Below, piece by piece: positions 43,136 to 51,962 of a stretch of DNA of 64,000 nt. This DNA comes from Pyxidicoccus trucidator (GTDB lineage Bacteria > Myxococcota > Myxococcia > Myxococcales > Myxococcaceae): assembly GCF_010894435.1 (NCBI RefSeq), contig NZ_JAAIXZ010000010.1, positions 80,153 through 144,152 on the forward strand, in the 5' to 3' direction. Numbering within the stretch: position 1 is the first letter of the stretch; every line of letters begins with the position of its first letter. The notes under the pieces were generated by a model that saw only the letters and a program-made list of their open reading frames with translations, did no database searches and was not told the DNA's origin. A program made the position numbers and the translations under genes.

Positions 43136-46100
43136 TCAGCGCTCCGCCGGAGCGGCGCGGCCCTGCGAGGTGCTCTTCTTGCCAGACGGCCCGGCCGCCA
43201 CGGCCGCGCCGACGCCGAACACCAGGTCGTCACGGTCGTTGTAGCTGCCGGAGGTGCAGGCGCTGGCCGTGCCGCCGTAGCGGAACTGCGCGCGGATGGC
43301 GTGCGTGCCCGCCGCGCCCAGGGTGAACGTGTGCGTGAAGACGCGCGCCACGCCGCCCGCGGTGCAGGCCTGGTTGGTGCTCAGCGCCGTCCAGGCCGGG
43401 GTCCCCACATTCGTCGTGTAGTAGAGGTCGAACCGGTCCGTCGTACCCCAGCACCAGGCCGTCACTTCCACAGTGACCTGCTTGCCAGCGGCGAACGGGC
43501 CGTTGTCCACCGTCTTGATGACCACCCGGTCAATGCTCTCGTCGGAGTGGTACGTGCCGCTGCTGCCATCCGCGCACGAGTCATTGAGGGTGTTGGGCTG
43601 GTTGGGCTCGGCGCCGCCGGACAGCGTGCCGCGGCCGTTGACCAGCGTGGTGCCCGTGTCGCAGCCGCAGACCGTGCCGCAGGCAGGAGCCTGGCGGGCA
43701 GTGTCGAAGGCGGCGGCGACCGGCGTGCACACGTTGGAGGTGGTGAAGCTGCGCGCCGTGCTGTAGGCGCCCGTGCCGCAGGTGTCCGCCGCGCGGGCCC
43801 GCCAGTAGTACGCGGTGGAGCTGGAGAGGGCCGGAGTCACCGTCCAGGCGCTGGCCGCCAGCGTGTTGTTGGAGCGCACCACGTTGGTGAAGGCCGAGTC
43901 GGTGGCGACCTGCACTTCGTAGCGGGTGGCACCCGCCACGTCGCTCCAGTCGAGCGCCGCGGAGGTGGCGACGCCCGTGGCGCCGTCGGCCGGGGTGCTC
44001 AGCGTCGGAGCGGCCAGGGTGACGCAGCCGCGCGTGGTGAAGCTGAACGTCGAGGACCACGCGCCCGTGCCGCCGCACGAGTTCTTCGCCCTCACGCGCC
44101 AGAAGTACGAGGCGTTGGTGGAGAGCACGGGAGAGACGCTCCAGTTGCTGGCCGCCAGCGTGGTGGCGGTGGCCACGACGTTGGTGAAGGCGGAGTCCGT
44201 GGCGACCTGGACCTCATACGTGGAGGCACCCGACACGTCCGCCCAGTCCAGCGCGGCGGCCGGCTCGACGCCGGTGGCGCCGTTGGCGGGGGTGGACAGG
44301 GTGGCGGCGCCCGGCGCGGTGCAGGCCGGCGTGGCGCAGCTGCAAGTGCTGGCGGGACCGTAGCAGGCGCTCGAGGAGGCCGGGACGACGGAGTAGCAGT
44401 ACTGCCGGCCGTTGGCGACCTCGGTGTCGGTGTAGCTGGTGCCGGTGACGGTGGCGACCTTGGCCTTGCCGAAGTCACAGCCGGCGAAGCCCTCCGTCTT
44501 CATCACCCAGTACTGGGAGGCGCCCGCGGACGCCGTCCAGTTGAGGGCCACCTGGCCGTCACCCGCCGTGGCGGTGTGCGTCGGGGCGGCCGTGGGGCCG
44601 GCGGCGCAGCCCGCGTTGACCGGGGCCGGCGTGGAGCAGGCGATGTTGTGGCGGTTGTAGGCGGCGTAGATGGCCGTCATGTGCGGCGTGCCGTCATTCA
44701 GGTTGCCGTTGTCGTCGTCCGCGGCCAGCCACTGCATGTAGCCGTTGGTGGCGCCACAGCCGTCGGAGGTGCCGGCGGTGCAGTTACAGCCGTGCCACGT
44801 GCCGATGTTGCCGCTGCCCTGGTAGAAGACCTTGTTGCCGACGATGAAGGCGGTGTTGGAGTCGTAGTTGAAGGGCGCCGCCGTCAAGTCACGCGTGACG
44901 AGGTCCCAGGCGGCCTGGCGCGCGGGAGACGCGGCGCAGTGCACCTGACGGCCGCAGGGGCCGGTGCTGGCGCTGCACATGGGGCACACGAAGTTCTGCG
45001 GCGTGGCCGGGACGTTGTTCACGCTGGCCGCCCAGTCCGCGTCGCGCACACCGGAGCACTTGGTGTTGCACCACGACTGGCCGGAGACCTGGGCCTCCTG
45101 CTGGTTGTAGCCGCTGCCGTCCGGCGTCAGGCCGCAACCGCGGTTGCTGGTCTGGAAGAAGCCGTAGCCGACGCAGGACGTCTGCAGGCGGTAGATGGCC
45201 GCGATGTCCGCGTAGCCCTCGGAGGAGTTGGACAGGGTGCCGTTGGCGTCGAAGTCGTCCATGCCATGGCCCCACTCGTGGTCGAACACGGCGCCAATCT
45301 CACCGGTGTTCCGGCAGCCACCGCCGCTGCGGTAGAAGTTGACGGACGAGCCGTTCCAGAAGGCGTTGCAGGTGCTGTTGATGTTGACGTTGGAGACCAG
45401 CTGGGTGGACGACAGCCAGCTGTTGGTCGGGATCCAGCCGCGAGCCTGCTCGGCCAGCTTGCCCAGCTCGTAGAAGCTGGAGCGCGCCGCCGCGGTGTTG
45501 CCCGCGGAGGTGCCGGCGGGCACGGTGCAGTCGTGGTCGTTGTTCACGCCACCCAGGTTGATGTTGCCCGTGCCGGAGCTGACGCTGATGGCGCCGCAGC
45601 TGTCGGCGACGCGGACGTGCTTGCCGGCCAGCGTGGTGGTGACGGTGCCGGAGCTGTAGTTGAAGATGCCTGCGGAGTCCGTGAAGTTGTTGGGCGACGC
45701 CAGGCCGGTGTTGGCCCACGGCATGGGCGTGTTGGGCTGCATGGTGCCGCAGACCGTGTTGTCGGCGCAGGTGCCGATGTTGGTGGTCGGGTAGACGCCG
45801 CCGGTGATCTGCGCGTCGAAGTAGTGGTTGTCGTCCTCGATGGCGAGGACCTCGGCCGTCTGGGCGTCGACAGTCACCTTCCAGCGCTGCTGGGCGTCCG
45901 GGTCCTGGAAGCCGTAGGCGTAGACGAGCTGGTGGGCGTAGCCGGTGCCGACGGCGCCGTTGAACGCCTCACCCTGACGGGAGACGGGGGCGAGCTCGAG
46001 CGTGGGCTGCTGCCACAGCTGCTGCGGGGTGGTGAGCAGGCCGATGAAGCCATTGCCAGCCACCAGCGCGTCTGCCGGAGCGAACGCGGGGCGGGTGTCG

Positions 46101-46708
46101 ATGCCGACGTTGGCCCAGGCCTCGGTGCCCAGGAGGATGAGGTTACCGTGGCTGATGGTGGCGGCCACGCGCGCGTGGCGCACGGCGATGCCGTTGACCT
46201 GCTGCGGGATGTGCACCTGCCAGAGGTGCTCGGCCACCTGCGTGACGCGGGGCTCGCCCAGCTGCATCAGGTCGATGTTGAAGGCGGTCTGGTTGTCCGC
46301 GATGAACTTGAGGACGAGGTCCTCGACGACGGTGGCGTCGACATCGGCGACGGAACGGCCGATGGACTCACGCACCTGGTCCAGCGTGATCTTGTTGTTG
46401 AAGCCATCACCCGGGATGAGGGGGATGGAGCCCTGCACGGCGGTGGGGGAACCGGTCCGCGGGTCGATGTAGACGTGGAAGTCCTTGCCGTTGCGGGCAA
46501 AGAAGTCATCCCAGGCATCCTCACCGGACGCGCTCATGCTCTGGCGCGCGGTGTCCAGCGGGACGTTCTGGATGGGGAGGTACAGCTCGGGTTTGAAGAA
46601 GGCCTTGCCCGCGACGGCGCTCTGCCCGCCCTCGGGGGGCTGGAACGCCCAGCTCGCTGCTCCTACGAGCAGGACGCAACATGCTGCAAACACCTTGGAA
46701 TGGCGCAT
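43136..46708 (-). CDS. Large secreted zinc metallopeptidase with fibronectin/Ig-like C-terminal domains
   Basis: 1190 residues. Signal peptide ending SWAFQ (about residue 22). A propeptide-like region with FTP-type sequence (about 60-290, including VTVDAQTAEVLAIED) follows. The catalytic domain has DHEWGHGMDD: His477, Glu478 and His481 form the HExxH site, and NSSEGYADIAA supplies the third ligand. Many cysteine pairs lie around it. From about residue 720 come three fibronectin-III/Ig-like domains (PTHTATAGDGQVALNWTASA, then two copies with ALDW(A/S)DVxGA..YEVQVATDSAFTNVV). The C-terminus is a beta-rich binding module. Start from ATG 46708 with AGGAG 7 bases before. Likely a predation or development-linked secreted protease; substrate unknown. 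Confidence 0.92.
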   Translation of the reverse strand: MRHSKVFAACCVLLVGAASWAFQPPEGGQSAVAGKAFFKPELYLPIQNVPLDTARQSMSASGEDAWDDFFARNGKDFHVYIDPRTGSPTAVQGSIPLIPGDGFNNKITLDQVRESIGRSVADVDATVVEDLVLKFIADNQTAFNIDLMQLGEPRVTQVAEHLWQVHIPQQVNGIAVRHARVAATISHGNLILLGTEAWANVGIDTRPAFAPADALVAGNGFIGLLTTPQQLWQQPTLELAPVSRQGEAFNGAVGTGYAHQLVYAYGFQDPDAQQRWKVTVDAQTAEVLAIEDDNHYFDAQITGGVYPTTNIGTCADNTVCGTMQPNTPMPWANTGLASPNNFTDSAGIFNYSSGTVTTTLAGKHVRVADSCGAISVSSGTGNINLGGVNNDHDCTVPAGTSAGNTAAARSSFYELGKLAEQARGWIPTNSWLSSTQLVSNVNINSTCNAFWNGSSVNFYRSGGGCRNTGEIGAVFDHEWGHGMDDFDANGTLSNSSEGYADIAAIYRLQTSCVGYGFFQTSNRGCGLTPDGSGYNQQEAQVSGQSWCNTKCSGVRDADWAASVNNVPATPQNFVCPMCSASTGPCGRQVHCAASPARQAAWDLVTRDLTAAPFNYDSNTAFIVGNKVFYQGSGNIGTWHGCNCTAGTSDGCGATNGYMQWLAADDDNGNLNDGTPHMTAIYAAYNRHNIACSTPAPVNAGCAAGPTAAPTHTATAGDGQVALNWTASAGASQYWVMKTEGFAGCDFGKAKVATVTGTSYTDTEVANGRQYCYSVVPASSSACYGPASTCSCATPACTAPGAATLSTPANGATGVEPAAALDWADVSGASTYEVQVATDSAFTNVVATATTLAASNWSVSPVLSTNASYFWRVRAKNSCGGTGAWSSTFSFTTRGCVTLAAPTLSTPADGATGVATSAALDWSDVAGATRYEVQVATDSAFTNVVRSNNTLAASAWTVTPALSSSTAYYWRARAADTCGTGAYSTARSFTTSNVCTPVAAAFDTARQAPACGTVCGCDTGTTLVNGRGTLSGGAEPNQPNTLNDSCADGSSGTYHSDESIDRVVIKTVDNGPFAAGKQVTVEVTAWCWGTTDRFDLYYTTNVGTPAWTALSTNQACTAGGVARVFTHTFTLGAAGTHAIRAQFRYGGTASACTSGSYNDRDDLVFGVGAAVAAGPSGKKSTSQGRAAPAER

Positions 46709-46750
46709 GCGTTTCTCCTCTACGGGGGCCCGCGGGGTACGGGCCCGCGA

Positions 46751-46770
46751 GGGCTCCGCGTACGGAGCCC
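46751..46770 (-). promoter_or_regulatory. Perfect 8-bp hairpin in the metallopeptidase leader
   Basis: GGGCTCCG and CGGAGCCC pair around CGTA, 43-62 bases before the start codon of the secreted peptidase. A second, overlapping GGGCCCG-rich potential stem lies closer to the start. Could be a transcript-stabilising or translational control element. Confidence 0.45.
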
Positions 46771-46974
46771 GGAGAACGCATTAGCGGTCCTGAAATAAAA
46801 ACTGAATCCACGTAATTCCCGGTGAGATCTCCGAAAGCCCAGTCTCAAGGAAAACAAGGGGTAAGAGTGTTGACTGGAAGTTACTTTCGCGCACGGATTG
46901 TGAAACCACCCAGGCCGGGGAGCATGTATCTCTCCGTCAGGACTAAATAATTATTGACTGGGTGATTCTCGCCG

Positions 46975-48471
46975 CTAGCGCGGCCAGATGCGCACCCAGT
47001 CGTCCTGGATGAGCTTGCCGCTGGCGCTGTCGGTGCTGCCGCTGGCCATGAAGCCGCGAGGCGCGCCGAGCGCGAGGGCGCCGGCCTCCACCCACAACAG
47101 CAGCAGCGCGGCGGCGGCGAAGGCGGGCAGGCGCGGGGCCAGCGAGGGGCGGCGTGCCGCGAGGGCGATGAGGGGCAGCAGCAGCAGCGGCAGCAGCGCG
47201 GGGAAGATGGCGAGCAGGCCGCGCGTGTAGCCGAAGAAGGCGAGGGTGATGAGGGCGCGGTGCAGCACCACGGCGGTGAAGAGGGCGAAGGCGCGCCACG
47301 GCGGCAGCAACGACAGCGCGGCTCCGGCGAGCAGCAGCAGCAGCAGCGGCCACTTCAGCCAGGCCCCCTCGGGGACGAAGAGGTCCACGGGCGCGCGGTT
47401 GCCGCTCAGGCCGGAGGGCACGTTGGACGCGCCGAAGCCCAGGCCCAGGCCGTCCAGCCAGCGGTCCAGCTTGGCCACGCACAGGCGCGCGGCGTCGGCG
47501 GGGTGCTCGCGAATCCACGCCAGCCCCTCGGCATAGCCGTGCAGCAGCAGGCGGCGCTGGGCGGGGTTGGCCACGTCCAGGTTTCCCTCCTGGCCGAGCC
47601 GGTTCACCGAGTCCGGCGTGAAGCCGCCCGTGGCCCCGGCGTGGTTGGCCATGGCGAAGTTGATGGGGCCGTAGACGGTGACGGGGGCCAGCTCCGGCAG
47701 CGGCTCCAGCCCGGGCGTGCGCGCGTTGATGTCGCGCAGCACGCGCGCGTTGTGGACGGCCCACGGCGCCATGACGAGCGCGGAGACGAGCACCGCCGCG
47801 CCCCAGCGCACCGCCAGCGCGGGCAGCGGCGTCTTCCCCCGGTACAGCCACGCCCACGCGAGCAGGAAGGGCCAGAGGTAGAGGTGCTCGGCGCGGGTGA
47901 GCGAGCCCAGGCCCATGACGGCGCCCAGCAGCGCGGCGCCGGTCCACGTGGGCCCGGCGCGGTGCTGGAGCATCAGCGCGCAGGTGGCGGACAGGAAGAG
48001 GGCGTAGAGCACCTCGTTGCTGTACGTGGTGGAGAGCACCAGCCAGCCGAAGCTGGACGCGAAGAGGGCCGCGGCCAGCAGGCTCCAGCCGGTGCCGAGC
48101 ACCTTGCGCCACCACGCCCACGTCAGGGCCACCGTGGCCGAGTTCAGCACCGCGAGGACGAGCTTGTAGGGGTACGCGCTGCCCTGGGGCTCACCCAGGA
48201 CGCGGTAGAGCAGGCCCAGGGCCCAGGGGAACAGGGGCGGGTGGTAGGGCAGGGTGGCCTGGGAGGGCCGCTCGCGCGCCCAGTCGAGCGCGTACGTGTG
48301 GAAGAAGCGCGAGTCTCCGTAGAAGAAGATGGAGAAGGGCCAGTTGCGGTCGGGCACCGCCTGGAGGAACAGCCACCGCAGCAGCAGGCTGAGGCCGAAC
48401 GTCGCCACGACACCCAGGGCCACCGGGTGTCGCGTCCACAGCTCCCGAGCGCTGTTGAAGAGCCGGCGCAT
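46975..48471 (-). CDS. GT39-type membrane glycosyltransferase (ArnT/PMT-like)
   Basis: 498 residues. About eleven membrane helices. The large first periplasmic loop carries Asp/Glu residues near YGDSRFFHTYALDW (about residues 51-64) and HPPLFPW, matching the catalytic acidic pair of polyprenyl-sugar-dependent transferases. A long soluble loop lies before the last helices. Such enzymes transfer a sugar from a lipid carrier to lipid A, protein or other envelope acceptors. It is convergent with nothing and stands 267 bp from the metallopeptidase. The acceptor is unknown. Confidence 0.85.
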   Translation of the reverse strand: MRRLFNSARELWTRHPVALGVVATFGLSLLLRWLFLQAVPDRNWPFSIFFYGDSRFFHTYALDWARERPSQATLPYHPPLFPWALGLLYRVLGEPQGSAYPYKLVLAVLNSATVALTWAWWRKVLGTGWSLLAAALFASSFGWLVLSTTYSNEVLYALFLSATCALMLQHRAGPTWTGAALLGAVMGLGSLTRAEHLYLWPFLLAWAWLYRGKTPLPALAVRWGAAVLVSALVMAPWAVHNARVLRDINARTPGLEPLPELAPVTVYGPINFAMANHAGATGGFTPDSVNRLGQEGNLDVANPAQRRLLLHGYAEGLAWIREHPADAARLCVAKLDRWLDGLGLGFGASNVPSGLSGNRAPVDLFVPEGAWLKWPLLLLLLAGAALSLLPPWRAFALFTAVVLHRALITLAFFGYTRGLLAIFPALLPLLLLPLIALAARRPSLAPRLPAFAAAALLLLWVEAGALALGAPRGFMASGSTDSASGKLIQDDWVRIWPR

Positions 48472-48618
48472 GCCACCCCCAGGTCTGCCCGTACGTTACA
48501 CAGGCCCGCGTCGCCGCGGCCAGGGGCGTGCTGGCCGGGCCCCCAGACGCTGCGCCGTGGCGTCAGCCTTCCGGGGGTGCCCGGCGGGACGAGGCCTCCC
48601 AGTCACGGGCACCCGCAG

Positions 48619-49518
48619 TCACGGCGGCGGGGGCGCCGAGTCCAGTGCCGCATAGCCGCGCGCCTCGGCGAACAGCCACTTCCGGAACGCGGCGAGCCCC
48701 GCGTGGTCGTCCGAGCGCGCGGGATACACGAGGTGGTACGCCTTGTCGGACTTGAGGCGCTCGGTGAAGAGCGGCACGAGCAGGCCCGCCTTCACCAGCG
48801 GGCGAATCAGCGTCGACCGGCCCAGGGCAATGCCGAGCCCTTCCACCGCCGCGCGGAGCATCGTCTCCGAGTCGTCGAAGTTGGCGACGAAGCGCTGGGG
48901 CGGGGTGCCGCCGTAGGTCTCGAACCATCTGCTCCAGGTGCCCGAGGAGCCCAGCAGGGGGAAGCGCTTCAGGGTTCGCGGGGTGGGGCGTCCCAGCCGC
49001 TCGATGAGCGCCGGACTCGCCGAGGGGGTGACCCAGTCGTCGAACAGGTGGACGGACCGCAGCCCCGGCCACTCTCCGCGTCCGAAGCGCAGTCCGGCAT
49101 CGACCTCGAGGTCGCGCTCGAAGTCCACCAGGTCCACGGTCGACTGCAGGTTGAGCTCGAGCCGCGGATGCAGCTCGACGAAGCCCGGCAGGCGCGGCAC
49201 CAGCCAGCTCGTCGCAAGCGAGGGCAGCACCGTGAGCGTCAGCACGTCATCGCGGCGCGCGCGGTACGGCCGCATCGCCTGCTCTATCGCCTCGAGGTGC
49301 TCGGCGACTCGCTCGAACAGCCTTCGTCCGTCGGCGGTCAGCTCGACGCCGCGTGCCTTGCGCACGAAGAGGCGCTGGCCGAGCTGCTCCTCCAGGCCGC
49401 GAATCTGGTGGCTCAACGCGCTGACCGTCAGGTGCAGCGACTGCGCCGCGTGCGACAGGTTGCCGTGGCGGGCCGAGGCCACGAAGCCCTGCAGGGCATA
49501 CAAGGAGGGGCGGGACAT
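48619..49518 (-). CDS. LysR family transcriptional regulator
   Basis: 299 residues. The N-terminal winged helix-turn-helix reads FVASARHGNLSHAAQSLHLT followed by VSALSHQIRGLEEQLGQRLF (residues about 12-51), GcvA-like in character. The rest is a type 2 periplasmic-binding-like effector domain with the usual hydrophobic strand start (DVLTLTVLPSLATSWLVPRL). It is divergent from a short ORF at 49626, and two matching dyads in the 107-bp spacer are candidate operators. Normally a LysR regulator controls the divergent gene and itself; here the divergent gene looks truncated. Effector unknown. Confidence 0.94.
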   Translation of the reverse strand: MSRPSLYALQGFVASARHGNLSHAAQSLHLTVSALSHQIRGLEEQLGQRLFVRKARGVELTADGRRLFERVAEHLEAIEQAMRPYRARRDDVLTLTVLPSLATSWLVPRLPGFVELHPRLELNLQSTVDLVDFERDLEVDAGLRFGRGEWPGLRSVHLFDDWVTPSASPALIERLGRPTPRTLKRFPLLGSSGTWSRWFETYGGTPPQRFVANFDDSETMLRAAVEGLGIALGRSTLIRPLVKAGLLVPLFTERLKSDKAYHLVYPARSDDHAGLAAFRKWLFAEARGYAALDSAPPPP

Positions 49519-49530
49519 TCCGGTGAGACC

Positions 49531-49547
49531 CTTGAGAGAAGTTCAAG
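49531..49547. promoter_or_regulatory. Candidate LysR operator, dyad 1
   Basis: CTTGAGAGAAGTTCAAG: CTTGA and TCAAG form a perfect inverted repeat with a 7-base centre, 13 bases before the lysR start. A near copy lies 64 bp away. Confidence 0.5.
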
Positions 49548-49594
49548 TCAGGGTTGCAAAATCATCGCTTTTTCCCCAGCGAGGATGTCCCTAC

Positions 49595-49611
49595 CTTGAG
49601 AAGCGTTCAAC
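49595..49611. promoter_or_regulatory. Candidate LysR operator, dyad 2
   Basis: CTTGAGAAGCGTTCAAC has the same CTTGA-N7-TCAA(G/C) form as the dyad at 49531-49547 and lies 14 bases before the start of the divergent ORF. The pair spans the divergent promoter region. Confidence 0.5.
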
Positions 49612-49625
49612 AAGAGGAGCATCGC

Positions 49626-49832
49626 ATGAACATCTACAAGGGACTGTTGATGTCGCAAGGCTACCTGACCCGCGTCGACCTCGCCGACGACGCAAAAGGG
49701 GGCCCTGGCGCAGCGGAACGGGAACCCTGCCCTCCTCCCGGCGGCCGGGCAGCGGCCCTCCGGGGCGGCCCGCGCTCCGTGCCGGTGGCGCTCAGCGGCG
49801 AGGCTGCCGGCCTGGCTTGCGGTTGCGGCTGA
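49626..49832 (+). pseudogene. Short ORF divergent from LysR, probably truncated
   Basis: 68 residues from ATG 49626 with a good AGAGGAG site 6-8 bases upstream. The first 22 residues (MNIYKGLLMSQGYLTRVDLA...) look like a genuine N-terminus. The rest is Gly/Pro/Ala/Arg-rich and typical of a wrong-frame reading of GC-rich DNA. It is probably the remnant of the gene once controlled by the LysR protein, broken by a frameshift or deletion near base 49695; a genuinely short peptide is also possible. Confidence 0.4.
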
Positions 49833-49966
49833 GGGAGCGCCCTGCGCGTGAGCACTTGCGCTGCCGAGGGGCGCTCGCGGGGACCTCGGTGGCGTGGGTG
49901 GTCGGTGCTGGCACCGTCCACGCCACCGGGTGGGTGTGCCGCGCCACGGGGGCGCGGGGGTGGAGG

Positions 49967-50329
49967 CTACCGGAGGCAGACGGCTTCGACGTTGTTACCG
50001 TCCGGGTCCAGCAGGAACGCGGCGTAGTAGCTCGGGCTGTAGTCGGCGCGGACGCCGGGACGGCCGTGGTCCCTACCGCCGGCGTCGAGCCCGCCCTGGT
50101 GGAAGCGATCAACGGCGGCCCGCTCCGAGGCCCGGAAGGCCACGTGGGCCCCAGCGCCCGCCGCGTCCTTCGACTGATAGAGCCACAGGGCCGGCTCGCC
50201 CGGAGGCCCGAAGCCCGCGCTCGAGTCGTCGCGGGAGCAGAGCACCAGGCCCAGGGACTGGAGCGCGGCGCCGTAGAAGCGCACGCTCGCGTCGAGGTTC
50301 TTCACCTTCAATCCGATGTGGTCGTACAC
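49967..50329 (-). CDS. VOC family protein (glyoxalase/dioxygenase-like)
   Basis: 120 residues. The vicinal-oxygen-chelate fold is signalled by the start MYDHIGLKVKNLDASVRFY, the helix SLGLVLC, a middle AHVAFRASERAAVDRFH, and the C-terminal FLLDPDGNNVEAVC, where His4, His68 (AHVAF) and Glu116 are candidate metal ligands. Small VOC proteins catalyse lyase, isomerase or dioxygenase reactions or confer resistance. It is 25 bp downstream of the AraC gene and shares its candidate operator, suggesting regulation by it. Confidence 0.9.
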   Translation of the reverse strand: MYDHIGLKVKNLDASVRFYGAALQSLGLVLCSRDDSSAGFGPPGEPALWLYQSKDAAGAGAHVAFRASERAAVDRFHQGGLDAGGRDHGRPGVRADYSPSYYAAFLLDPDGNNVEAVCLR

Positions 50330-50354
50330 GGTGACCTCCTTGATGAGTGGACGG

Positions 50355-51203
50355 TCAGCCTAGGAGGCGGGTCGACGGCCAGACTTGGAGGATGTTGCGC
50401 TCGCCACGCGCGGCCTGCCGGAAGCTCCGGGGCGAGACTCCCGCCGCGCGGTGGAAGGTGCGCACGAAGTTGGAGAGGTCACCGAAGCCGACGTCGAACG
50501 CGATGTCGGTGATGGGCCGGTCATCGTCCGCCAGCAGGCGCGCCGCGCGGCGGAGCCGGGTGCGGACGAGGTACTGGTGCGGGGTCACTCCCAGCACCCT
50601 GGAGAAGAGGCGCAGGAAGTGGAACGGGCTGAGGCCGGCCTCTCGCGCCGCGCTGTCGAGGTCCACGGAGGCGTGCGAGTTCTCGTCCAGCCAGAGTGCC
50701 GCCTCCACCGCGCGGCGGCGGTCCTTCACCCGCGTCTCCAGCGCGCTGCGCCTCTTCCCGGAGACGACCTCCGCGAAGCGGGCCGCGAACAGCATCCCCA
50801 CCTCGTCGACGCCCAGGTCGCTCCGGCCCTCGGCGGACGCCTGCGCCAGCTCGCCGAGCACCATCATCTCCGGCAGCGGCGGCACGGAGCCGGTCCGCCA
50901 GAGGTCGGTCGGCTCACCGAGCGCGGCGACCCACTCTTGAGAGAAGTGGAAGGACAAGCACTCGTCGCCCACGACATGGTCGTGCGCACACATGTACTCG
51001 TCGCCGGGATGGCCGAGCAGGAGCGACCCCGCCACCAGCTCGAAGGACCTTCCCCGCGTGTGGTAGCTGAAGCTGCCCTTGCGCACGTAGGCGATGGAGA
51101 AGCCGCTGTGCTGCTCGACGAACGGCGCGTCCGAGGGGCCGGCGCCACACCGGTAGTCGACCACCGAGATTGAGCCGCGCCGCAATACCGTCGTGGCGAT
51201 CAT
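50355..51203 (-). CDS. AraC family transcriptional regulator
   Basis: 282 residues. An N-terminal cupin-like sensor half (FSIAYVRKGSFSYHTRGRSFELVAGSLLLG) is followed by two helix-turn-helix motifs in the C-terminal 100 residues: LDSAAREAGLSPFHFLRLFS and ITDIAFDVGFGDLSNFVRTF, then the typical GVSPRSFR. It is followed by the VOC gene after 25 bp. Matching 17-bp sequences precede both genes. The sensor may bind a substrate of the VOC protein; that is inference. The second operator lies inside the 3' end of this coding region. Confidence 0.95.
   Translation of the reverse strand: MIATTVLRRGSISVVDYRCGAGPSDAPFVEQHSGFSIAYVRKGSFSYHTRGRSFELVAGSLLLGHPGDEYMCAHDHVVGDECLSFHFSQEWVAALGEPTDLWRTGSVPPLPEMMVLGELAQASAEGRSDLGVDEVGMLFAARFAEVVSGKRRSALETRVKDRRRAVEAALWLDENSHASVDLDSAAREAGLSPFHFLRLFSRVLGVTPHQYLVRTRLRRAARLLADDDRPITDIAFDVGFGDLSNFVRTFHRAAGVSPRSFRQAARGERNILQVWPSTRLLG
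50383..50399 (-). promoter_or_regulatory. Candidate AraC-regulator site upstream of VOC gene
   Basis: Minus-strand CGCAACATCCTCCAAGT, 54-70 bases upstream of the VOC start, matches the site before the araC-type gene at 15 of 17 positions in the same orientation. It is embedded in the coding end of the regulator. Confidence 0.5.
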
Positions 51204-51272
51204 TTTCCATCCAGTCTGCCCGCGGCGGTAGGGGCGGGCACCCGGGGCCCGTAGCCCAGGAGCGCACGGCGT

Positions 51273-51289
51273 ACTTGGAGAATCTTGCG
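51273..51289 (-). promoter_or_regulatory. Candidate AraC-regulator site upstream of its own gene
   Basis: Minus-strand CGCAAGATTCTCCAAGT, 70-86 bases before the regulator's start codon. Same length, orientation and sequence (15 of 17) as the site before the VOC gene. Confidence 0.5.
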
Positions 51290-51354
51290 GTGGAGGGCGC
51301 CAGGCCCTGCGTCGCGAGGCGCACGGGCACGGAGCGCGCCTGGACGCGGCAGTC

Positions 51355-51813
51355 TCAGGCGTCGGCCGCTTCGCGCGCGGGCTCTCGGGGCATCAGGCCG
51401 TTGAACTCGTAGATGAAGGCGCCCTGGTCGGTGACGTCGACGGTGCAGGCGCCTGCGCGCTGGAGTTCCTCGAGCGCCGCCTTGGCTTCGGTGAAGGAGA
51501 GAGAGCTCTCCGCCGCCACCTCGGCGATGGTGACGCGGCCACCATGCTGCTTCGCGCAGGAGAGGATCGCCCGCTCGATGTCGCGAGGGGACATCTCGCG
51601 GAGCTGCGCCACGGCGAGCCCCTCGTTCAGCCCGGCCGGCAGCTTCGCGCGCCGTGCGCCGCGGATGAGCGCTCCGCCTCCGGCGAGAAAGAGGGTGGCC
51701 AGGGTGAACCCCAAGACGGTCGTGTCCGTGGTGCCTCTCCGCAGGTTGTCGATCTCCACGCCGAAGCCGATGAGCCCCAGGGTGACGAGAATCCAACCGA
51801 CGATGCTCCGCAT
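51355..51813 (-). CDS. Membrane protein with C-terminal winged-helix-like domain
   Basis: 152 residues. Two N-terminal membrane helices (IVGWILVTLGLIGFG and VLGFTLATLFLAGGGALI) are followed by a cytosolic domain of about 85 residues. This domain contains PRDIERAILSCAKQHGGRVT followed by IAEVAAESSLSFTEAKAALEE, the arrangement of a winged helix with a recognition helix. A membrane-anchored DNA-binding or protein-binding role is plausible but not shown. It is 151 bp upstream of the AraC gene on the same strand. Confidence 0.8.
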   Translation of the reverse strand: MRSIVGWILVTLGLIGFGVEIDNLRRGTTDTTVLGFTLATLFLAGGGALIRGARRAKLPAGLNEGLAVAQLREMSPRDIERAILSCAKQHGGRVTIAEVAAESSLSFTEAKAALEELQRAGACTVDVTDQGAFIYEFNGLMPREPAREAADA

Positions 51814-51962
51814 GCGAGCCTCACTGGGACGGGGTGGACCATCCGCTCCCCGGTCTTGTCATAGCAGAAGATTCCATGAATGAGGCGTCGAAGGGCAGGC
51901 GCACTGCGGGTAGCACCTGGGTTGGAATAGGCTGCTTTTTGCCCCTTACGAAAGGATCCACA

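Noticed and set aside
43301..46798. A 1165-codon plus-strand frame opposite the metallopeptidase
   Set aside because: Dominated by Arg/Gly/Ala/Val without motifs; antisense shadow of a gene with a complete zinc site.
46944..46955. AATAATTATT palindrome as a promoter or operator
   Set aside because: Too short and A/T-simple to separate from chance; kept only as part of the spacer description.
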